From Pseudomonadales bacterium (lineage in GTDB: Bacteria > Pseudomonadota > Gammaproteobacteria > Pseudomonadales > Pseudohongiellaceae): a stretch of 32,202 nucleotides of DNA. The notes under the pieces were generated by a model, which worked only from the letters and a program-made list of their open reading frames with translations, was not told the DNA's origin and did not search any database. Every line of letters begins with the position of its first letter. Within the stretch, counting starts at the first letter, position 1. The stretch spans positions 1 to 32,202 of the forward strand of contig JALRKV010000052.1 of the NCBI GenBank assembly GCA_023254735.1. The letters run 5' to 3'. The translations under genes and the position numbers were made by a program. Below, piece after piece: positions 26,407-32,202 of this stretch.

Positions 26407-27540
26407 TTACTTCTGTGGGCAGATGAGAAACTTCTTACCCGTAGATTTTGAGTTGTACTGTGCGACGACGTCAGCATCTAACGCTTCGGCGAGAGAGATC
26501 TCATTAGTGTAGTTACTAGCGAAAGTCGTTTTCATTTCGGTCGCGACGCGCGTGCGCAAACGTGTCGCTACTTCTTGACCAACGCGTGCTAGGAAATTTG
26601 GCAGTAGCCAACCGCCAACTCCCCACGCCATGCCGTAGCCACGGTTTAGGGTTGTGGCTGAGGTATCGAGCCCGCCGTACAAATATACCTGCTTATGCTT
26701 GACCGAGCCGTAAATGCTATACGCGCCGGGGGTGCGCGCCGCAGCTGCTTCCATCGCCGAGAGAATAGTCGATGCTAAGGTGCCTCCACCGGTTGCGTCA
26801 AAGGCGAGTGTTGCGCCGGTAGCGTGAATGGCGTCGGTAAGATCAGCCATAAAGCTCTCTTTGCTGCTGTTCACAACATATTTAGCGCCCATCTCGCGCA
26901 GCAATGTCTCCTGCTCATCTTTACGAACAACGTTGACGAGGTCGATGCCGCCGTCGAGGCAAATGCGATTGAGCATTTGTCCGAGATTTGACGCTGCCGC
27001 TGTGTGTACCAGAGCTGTATGTCCCTCTAGGTTCATCGTCTCGATCATGCACAATGCAGTCAACGGATTGACGAAGCTTGACGCACCGTCTTTTGCGGTA
27101 TGGCCTTCGAGAAGTGGTAAGCAAACAGACGCGTCTACACAGCGATATTGGCCATACATTCCACCACCCATCGCCGCGACAATTTTGCCGTCTAGGCCTT
27201 TTGCGAGTTCGCTAGAGCCGGTGGCGACAACTGTGCCGGCACCTTCATTACCAACCGCGAGTGATTGCCCGATTCGCGCTTTCATCACCGCCATGCCTTG
27301 TGCAGAAACCGGTGCGCTTAGGACCGTATCCGCACCGCTGCCTGATGAAGACGCACTCGCCATCGACGCCCAGCCGAACATCACTCCATGATCAGAAGGA
27401 TTGATCGGCGTTGCCTCAACGCGAATAAGCACCTCGTTCTCGCCTGGTGTAGGCATCGGCTGCTCTTTGAGCTCGAGGTGGAGTTCGCCCTCGGGTGTGA
27501 GCGTTGAAAACATTTGAAGGTAAGTCGAATCGAGTGACAT
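26407..27540 (-). CDS. Zinc-free MDR-superfamily oxidoreductase (quinone-reductase-like)
   Basis: A GroES-like N-terminal domain (ENEVLIRVEATPINPSDHG, then VGNEGAGTVVATGS) and a Rossmann domain (TALVHTAAASNLGQMLNRI, then FDATGGGTLASTIL) identify the medium-chain dehydrogenase/reductase superfamily. The catalytic-zinc Cys/His ligands and the four-cysteine structural site are missing, so it is probably an NADPH-dependent quinone, enone or related reductase. Residues about 55-90 form a Ala/Ser/Gly-rich insert (GWASMASASSSGSGADT) not usual in the family. 377 residues. It stands alone on the minus strand; the bidirectional terminator lies at its 3' end. Confidence 0.85.
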   Translation of the reverse strand: MSLDSTYLQMFSTLTPEGELHLELKEQPMPTPGENEVLIRVEATPINPSDHGVMFGWASMASASSSGSGADTVLSAPVSAQGMAVMKARIGQSLAVGNEGAGTVVATGSSELAKGLDGKIVAAMGGGMYGQYRCVDASVCLPLLEGHTAKDGASSFVNPLTALCMIETMNLEGHTALVHTAAASNLGQMLNRICLDGGIDLVNVVRKDEQETLLREMGAKYVVNSSKESFMADLTDAIHATGATLAFDATGGGTLASTILSAMEAAAARTPGAYSIYGSVKHKQVYLYGGLDTSATTLNRGYGMAWGVGGWLLPNFLARVGQEVATRLRTRVATEMKTTFASNYTNEISLAEALDADVVAQYNSKSTGKKFLICPQK

Positions 27541-27653
27541 TGCGCGCCTCTTTGCTAAATAAATTAAGGCAAAGATTAGAACACACTTTGGCGCTTAATA
27601 TCAGCTAAGAAGGTGCAGCCTACACCTAATCAAAATGCGCAGTGTTGCTCAAG

Positions 27654-28046
27654 TTAGTCTTTTCGCGTCATAGACCAAGGTGCCTCGGCACCCATGGCTC
27701 GTGCGATGCCGTCGATAGTCGCACCGTTAACAGTGCCACTCATCTCGTAAACCATTGGAGAGCCATCTCTGTCTATCTTAAAAGTGATTTCATTGGATGA
27801 TGCCACACCCTCTTCGATCGACCAGAGACGGCCATTACCCAAATCGAATGTGCCAATGAGAACATCGCCCGAAGTGTCGAGCGTTACGACAGCGTTAACC
27901 GTACCGAAGGGGCTGCTCATAGTGAAATCCCAGATGCCATCGGCAGTAAGAGATGCAGTAGCAGGAGTGCCTATAGCGCAAGCGGTTAGTGTCGAGAGTG
28001 GGAATAAGAGCGATAGAAAGAGTGCTTGAAAGCGCTGTCTGACCAT
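27654..28046 (-). CDS. Small predicted lipoprotein, unknown function
   Basis: Begins MVRQRFQALFLSLLFPLSTLTAC, a signal peptide with lipobox LTAC, so the mature protein would be lipid-anchored and about 107 residues. The mature part looks all-beta, with alternating strands: GIWDFTMSSPFGTVNAVVTL, GDVLIGTFDLGNG, EITFKIDRD, VYEMSGTVNGATIDGIA. This resembles a small calycin-like ligand-binding barrel, though no family is recognised. ATG 28046 is chosen because AAGGAG is seven bases upstream; an in-frame start seven codons earlier lacks this. It follows the hydrolase and aldolase genes on the same strand. Confidence 0.75.
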   Translation of the reverse strand: MVRQRFQALFLSLLFPLSTLTACAIGTPATASLTADGIWDFTMSSPFGTVNAVVTLDTSGDVLIGTFDLGNGRLWSIEEGVASSNEITFKIDRDGSPMVYEMSGTVNGATIDGIARAMGAEAPWSMTRKD

Positions 28047-28136
28047 GGATGTTCTCCTTGTTGGCAAATTTTCTTATAGTTAGAATCGAATTCGTATATA
28101 GCTCCTCTATGAAAACGCCCATAGTGATGGAGTAGA

Positions 28137-29270
28137 TTATTGAACACTATACCCATCTGGGGAATAACGAATAACACTCGGAAATTGAAGCGTGTCTATA
28201 ATTGAATGCCCAACAAAAATTGCTTCTTCACCTTTGCGCCGACTGCCGTACGAACGCATAAAAGCGCCTTCCTCGGCTCTGCTTGGAATTCCGCCGCTAA
28301 GTGCTAATTGAATTATCTGGGCAACTTCATTGGGCTTTTCTCGCTGTGGATAGTGCCCGGCAGTAGGGAGTAACCAATAGGTGCTTTCAGCATCTCTGTC
28401 ATTTAGATAGGTGTTCCATACGTGATTAGAAATCCGCACAGGATTAATGTCGTCGAGCAGCCCCCAGAGGTACGCGACGGGAATATCGCTTCGAGACAAG
28501 TTGTTGAGCCAGCGTAATTCGTTTTCTGCGCGCTCTAATAGATATCGAGCGACATGGATAAGCGCGCTGTCGCCATCGTTAAATTTAAAAATATCTGCGT
28601 AGGCGAGCGCCTCCGGATTCCCTTGGGTCATTCTAGGGACTGATTTCCGCGCTTGAATGATTGCATTTCCACGAGCGGGGTCGAGCAAGGCGGTTTGCAT
28701 CGGCATTAGGTTAGCAAGTGGTAAGAACATGCCGCTGTTAGATAAAAAGTGGTAATTAATTCTGTATTCCGTGGGCTGTTTATCGAGATAGCGGCCAAGA
28801 AAAGCAAGGCCAATACTGACACCTCTGTCATGTGTATACAGTGCGAAATCATCGAATTTGATTATCTCTCTCACGAAATAATCCAAAATTTCGGCATTCT
28901 CTTCCAACATATAGCTGAAGTTAGGCACGGGTTTATCCGAGAAGCCTGAGCCGGGAAAGTCTAGAACAGCGATGTGAAAATCGTTTTCCAACAGTGGGAC
29001 TAATTTGTAGAAGTCGAAGCTCGAATTAGGAAAACCATGAACCATGACTAATTGCGGTTTACCTTTACTGCCAAAGGTACGATAGAAGACATCAACTTTA
29101 GCCTGCTGATTATTTTTTGTCGTTGAAGTCCATTCGAAATAGTCGCCGCCCTCAAACCAGGCCTCTGCTAGGTTTGAGTGAAATATAAAATCAGACTCTT
29201 CAGCCAACGAAAAAAAGGAGAGAGACGAAACAGCGGCAATAATAAAGGTTAAAGCGAGCTTTGCTTTCAT
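28137..29270 (-). CDS. Exported alpha/beta hydrolase with Asp nucleophile (haloalkane dehalogenase/epoxide hydrolase type)
   Basis: A Sec signal peptide (MKAKLALTFIIAAVSSLSFF, cut near LAEE) precedes an alpha/beta hydrolase fold: oxyanion loop HGFPN at 78-82, LDFPGSGFSD at 104-112, nucleophile-elbow HDRG with Asp148, and catalytic His306 in TAGHYPQREKP. An Asp in place of Ser at the nucleophile is typical of epoxide hydrolases and haloalkane or haloacetate dehalogenases. The cap is in the middle, and about 50 residues after the His-containing block form an unusual C-terminal tail. ATG 29270 has AAGG about eleven bases upstream. Periplasmic location is unusual for this class. The gene looks more A/T-rich than the core genes. 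Substrate unknown. Confidence 0.85.
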   Translation of the reverse strand: MKAKLALTFIIAAVSSLSFFSLAEESDFIFHSNLAEAWFEGGDYFEWTSTTKNNQQAKVDVFYRTFGSKGKPQLVMVHGFPNSSFDFYKLVPLLENDFHIAVLDFPGSGFSDKPVPNFSYMLEENAEILDYFVREIIKFDDFALYTHDRGVSIGLAFLGRYLDKQPTEYRINYHFLSNSGMFLPLANLMPMQTALLDPARGNAIIQARKSVPRMTQGNPEALAYADIFKFNDGDSALIHVARYLLERAENELRWLNNLSRSDIPVAYLWGLLDDINPVRISNHVWNTYLNDRDAESTYWLLPTAGHYPQREKPNEVAQIIQLALSGGIPSRAEEGAFMRSYGSRRKGEEAIFVGHSIIDTLQFPSVIRYSPDGYSVQ

Positions 29271-29312
29271 GGTGTACAACACCTTGGTTAGTAGATTGAT
29301 TAATCTATCTGT

Positions 29313-30257
29313 TTATTGATCGATAGTGCTTTTTGCTTTACTCAGTGTTTCCACCGCGCGGGCCGAAAGTCCGCTATCGGTTCCAACTGTCACCATGGTA
29401 AAGCCTTCCGCAAGGCGTTGCTCGACGCTCTCGGGCGAGGTTGTTATCGCGCAGGCAACATCGTGCGCTATGCAGGCGCTTAAAACGGTTTGAATGGCCG
29501 CTTCTACTTCCGGCGCGCTCGGGCTAGCATAGCCCATCGCGCCGCTAAGATCTGCTGGGCCAATAAATATCGCGCCAACACCCGGTACGGACAAAATAGC
29601 GTCGATGTTTTGGACGCCTTCAGGCGTTTCTATTTGAATGATGGCGAGGAGTTCGCCCGCATCGTCTAGAGGCCATACATCGGCTTTCTGGTAATAGTCA
29701 GCGATGCCCCAGTACCAGCTTGCATTCGCAGGATTGCGGCCGCGCAATCCGCTCGGTTCGAAGTCTGTGACTCCGATCAACTGCGGGTAGCGCATCGCTT
29801 TAATTGCAATTTCGGCCTCTTCATGGGTATCGACCGACGGGAACATCACACCGAAAACGCCAACGTCGAGAACTTGCTTAACCTGGGTGATGACTTCGGT
29901 ACCGCCTGTGGCAGGTATGCGAACAATCGGGGTGACGTTCGGCTGAAGATTGCCTTTGGTCATCATTTCGCGTTTATCGGTCATGCCCAATAAAAATTCT
30001 CGCAGGCGCTCGACATCAAAGGGCGCATGCTCCATGTCTATAATGACAAAATCCAAGTCAGAGCGTGATAGCGTGCGCGCATTATCGAGTGAATAGTCGA
30101 AGGCGAGTAGGCCTAGCGCGGTGCTGCCGCGATCGAGCAAGTCTATAGTCTTGTTTAACCTTACCGCGGTCTCGACCTCCGCTGCTGAGGTATTGATGCC
30201 GAGAAAGAGTGCTATAAAGGCCAAGCGGCGGGCCGCCCTAAACATGTATAAAGACAT
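29313..30257 (-). CDS. HpcH/HpaI-family aldolase with a predicted export signal
   Basis: Class II pyruvate/2-oxo-acid aldolase fold. The catalytic His77 is in IIDMEHAPFD, Arg113 in VRIPATGG, and the metal ligands Glu210 (IIQIETPEG) and Asp236 (FIGPADLSGAMG); all four key residues are present. The N-terminus MSLYMFRAARRLAFIALFLGINTSAAE looks like a Sec signal peptide with a cut after SAA, which cytoplasmic HpcH enzymes lack. It is 314 residues from ATG 30257, against about 260 for the usual enzymes. A TTG at 30272 and an ATG at 30245 are alternatives; no strong ribosome site decides. It precedes the hydrolase gene by 42 bases and is divergent from the cytochrome-monooxygenase gene. Substrate unknown. 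Confidence 0.87.
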   Translation of the reverse strand: MSLYMFRAARRLAFIALFLGINTSAAEVETAVRLNKTIDLLDRGSTALGLLAFDYSLDNARTLSRSDLDFVIIDMEHAPFDVERLREFLLGMTDKREMMTKGNLQPNVTPIVRIPATGGTEVITQVKQVLDVGVFGVMFPSVDTHEEAEIAIKAMRYPQLIGVTDFEPSGLRGRNPANASWYWGIADYYQKADVWPLDDAGELLAIIQIETPEGVQNIDAILSVPGVGAIFIGPADLSGAMGYASPSAPEVEAAIQTVLSACIAHDVACAITTSPESVEQRLAEGFTMVTVGTDSGLSARAVETLSKAKSTIDQ

Positions 30258-30403
30258 CTGATAATCCGTCAAAATGTGAATCTCTCTCGATTAAACCTTA
30301 TTCGAGCTCTCTGGGTCTACCGCGAAACTCTTGCTTGCGCACGGGCACCTTTCTGTCCTAAATTTGGACTAGTCGAATAAAAACAACAGGCAGAGGTGTG
30401 ATA

Positions 30404-31810
30404 ATGAGCAACCGTTTGGAAAAAAACTCGACGTCAGGTCAGAGCGCTACGACAGTCGCCGCATCGATAGCCGGCAAAAAAGCCGCTATTAAAACTGCCA
30501 TAACAGTGGCGTCCTCATTGCTAGCTGCAACTATTCACGCGCAAAGCGCAGCCCCCACCTTCTACGCCGACGCGCTTCCGCTTTTTGAGAAAAACTGTGC
30601 GGCATGCCATAAGCCAGATGGCCCTCGAGTCGGCGGCATAACCGCGCCAATGTCGCTGCTAGATTACAATCAGGCACGTGCTTGGGCGCCTATGATTCGA
30701 AACGCGCTGGTCACCGGCTACATGCCGCCATGGGGAGCGCATCAGCGCCATCGCGGCGAGTTTAAGGACGAGCGATACATCGATGAGACCGAGAAGGCGA
30801 CGCTCATCGCCTGGGTCGATGGTGGCGCCTTAGAGGGCAGTCCCAATCCAGTCATGCAAGACGCAACCAGCGGCGCAGCTATGCCTGAGTCTGGCTGGTG
30901 GATCGGCGAGCCCGATCTGGTCGTCCAGTTTGAGAAACCGGTCAGAGTCGCAGACAATATAGAAGACTGGCAGCCCACCATTCAGATGCCGGTACCTGAG
31001 GGAGCGCATACGGAGCCTAAATGGATCTCAAAGGCTGAGCTAAATCCGGGTGGGCCTTGGGTCCACCACATCGTGTCCAGTCACATGGGTGTCGGCGTGC
31101 CCGGCCGCGGGCCATTCACATATCCCGAGGGGTGGGGCGTTTTAATGCCAGAAGACCCCTTCATCACCGTCAACATGCACTATCACAAGAACCCGGGCGA
31201 GGGTACGGCGGTCACTGATATGACCAAAGCGGGCTTCGTTTTCTATGAAGACGGCGCGGTGATCGACCACGTTGTCGAAACGAATCTATTGCCACACAAA
31301 GGCTGGACCATCCCCGCGGGCGACCCTAATTTTGAAGTGAACAACACGTTTGAGATCGAAGAAGATATCTATCTGCTGTCGATGGGGCCGCATATGCACT
31401 ATCGCGGCAAGGCAATGCGTTACGAAGTCGAATACCCCGATGGCGAGCGCGAAACGCTGCTATGGGTGCCAGACTATGATTTCAACTGGCAATTTTTGTA
31501 CGAATATAAAGAGCCCAAATTTTTGCCTGCCGGCTCTGTAATGCATTTGTCGTGGTGGTTTGATAATTCAAGCGGCAACAGGTTTAACCCAGATCCGACG
31601 GTGGATGTTGTCTATGGCCCAGAAACGACCGACGAAATGGCTAATGCGCGCATCTATTATGCGCCAACAACCAAGCGCGGCATCGTAGTGGGCGAGGATC
31701 TTCCTCAAGATGTGCTCGAAACTGCAAGAAAAGCAGAGCAGCAGCGCCGTGAGAACTCCGAGCTACTTGTGCTCGGCGAGGATGACACGAGCTGGTTGCT
31801 GGAGGAATAA
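30404..31810 (+). CDS. Exported c-type cytochrome fused to a copper type II monooxygenase-like domain
   Basis: A long signal region (KTAITVASSLLAATIHA) leads to a cytochrome c domain with one haem site CAACH (Cys65, Cys68, His69) and a likely axial Met107 in GYMPPWG. After a linker, residues about 165-440 resemble the copper type II, ascorbate-dependent monooxygenase fold. Candidate copper ligands are His221-His222 (WVHHIV), His259/His261 (NMHYHKN), His330/His332 (GPHMHYRG) and Met380 (GSVMHLSWWFDNS). ATG 30404 has GAGG seven bases upstream. The haem could deliver electrons to copper in place of ascorbate (inference). The gene is divergent from the aldolase gene. Substrate unknown. Confidence 0.88.
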   Translation: MSNRLEKNSTSGQSATTVAASIAGKKAAIKTAITVASSLLAATIHAQSAAPTFYADALPLFEKNCAACHKPDGPRVGGITAPMSLLDYNQARAWAPMIRNALVTGYMPPWGAHQRHRGEFKDERYIDETEKATLIAWVDGGALEGSPNPVMQDATSGAAMPESGWWIGEPDLVVQFEKPVRVADNIEDWQPTIQMPVPEGAHTEPKWISKAELNPGGPWVHHIVSSHMGVGVPGRGPFTYPEGWGVLMPEDPFITVNMHYHKNPGEGTAVTDMTKAGFVFYEDGAVIDHVVETNLLPHKGWTIPAGDPNFEVNNTFEIEEDIYLLSMGPHMHYRGKAMRYEVEYPDGERETLLWVPDYDFNWQFLYEYKEPKFLPAGSVMHLSWWFDNSSGNRFNPDPTVDVVYGPETTDEMANARIYYAPTTKRGIVVGEDLPQDVLETARKAEQQRRENSELLVLGEDDTSWLLEE

Positions 31811-31863
31811 GCTGGCTAGACTGCTCGGATGGCGCTTTGGGATAACTCTCTGGCGCCACCCGG

Positions 31864-31892
31864 TTGACGGCGCTGTTTAGGCGGCCTATACT
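31864..31892 (+). promoter_or_regulatory. Strong promoter for tRNA-fMet
   Basis: TTGACG (31864-31869) and TATACT (31887-31892), each five of six to consensus, are exactly 17 bases apart. A start near 31899 would give a precursor leader of about 57 bases before the tRNA. E. coli metY likewise heads its own transcript. Confidence 0.72.
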
Positions 31893-31955
31893 CTCGCTCC
31901 TTATCTAGCTATGTCCATCTTCGGACTAGCGGCCAGTATAGATTACCCATTTTGT

Positions 31956-32201
<246 letters not shown>

Positions 32202-32202
32202 A

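Noticed and set aside
26828..27391. 187-codon plus-strand frame opposite the MDR oxidoreductase
   Set aside because: Antisense shadow of a gene with clear GroES-like and Rossmann motifs.
31828..31855. GGCGC/GCGCC inverted repeat after the cytochrome-monooxygenase gene as a terminator
   Set aside because: Five-pair stem, long loop and no T-tract; probably chance in GC-rich sequence.

Overview
The window reads as chromosome of a free-living, probably marine gammaproteobacterium, perhaps near the OM60/NOR5 or SAR92 groups; the lineage is inferred. Two conserved gammaproteobacterial blocks support this. One is (aroK)-aroB-damX-hemE at the left. The other is dapB-carA-carB-greA-yhbY-rlmE-ftsH-folP-glmM-tpiA-secG-tRNA-Leu(GAG) in the middle. 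A TonB-receptor-like barrel, a DmdC-type acyl-CoA dehydrogenase and a Pseudomonas-like FtsH start fit the same picture.

Layout. 1-6.1 kb: a probable aroK tail, aroB, a DamX-type SPOR protein with an N-terminal ATPase, hemE, folK, and a miniature TonB-receptor-like outer-membrane barrel. 6.2-10.3 kb: comF (minus), an acyl-CoA dehydrogenase, and a minus-strand pair of ECF sigma factor and putative membrane anti-sigma factor. 10.4-23.7 kb: the dapB to tRNA-Leu block. It covers lysine and peptidoglycan precursors, carbamoyl phosphate, transcript elongation, ribosome maturation, membrane proteolysis, folate, glucosamine-1-phosphate, glycolysis and Sec export, and closes with a strong terminator after the tRNA. 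23.8-31.8 kb: an accessory segment of eight genes in mixed orientation. They are an SDR, a GST, a TauD-type dioxygenase, a zinc-free MDR oxidoreductase, a small lipoprotein, an exported Asp-nucleophile alpha/beta hydrolase, an exported HpcH/HpaI aldolase, and an exported cytochrome c/copper monooxygenase-like fusion. 31.9-32.2 kb: an initiator tRNA-fMet with its own promoter and terminator, overlapped antisense by the 3' end of a site-specific serine recombinase gene.

Most notable points. First, the recombinase reading frame runs into tRNA-fMet and stops at its anticodon loop. This marks a mobile-element boundary where the tRNA-fMet-rimP junction would be expected. Second, the dapB-carA spacer holds a good promoter, a hairpin and a very strong intrinsic terminator, which is either a carAB attenuator or a small RNA gene. 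Third, the segment between tRNA-Leu and tRNA-fMet, a place that also carries variable genes in E. coli, holds a compact set of oxidative and hydrolytic enzymes, three of them apparently exported. I saw no CRISPR array, insertion sequence or recognised defence system.
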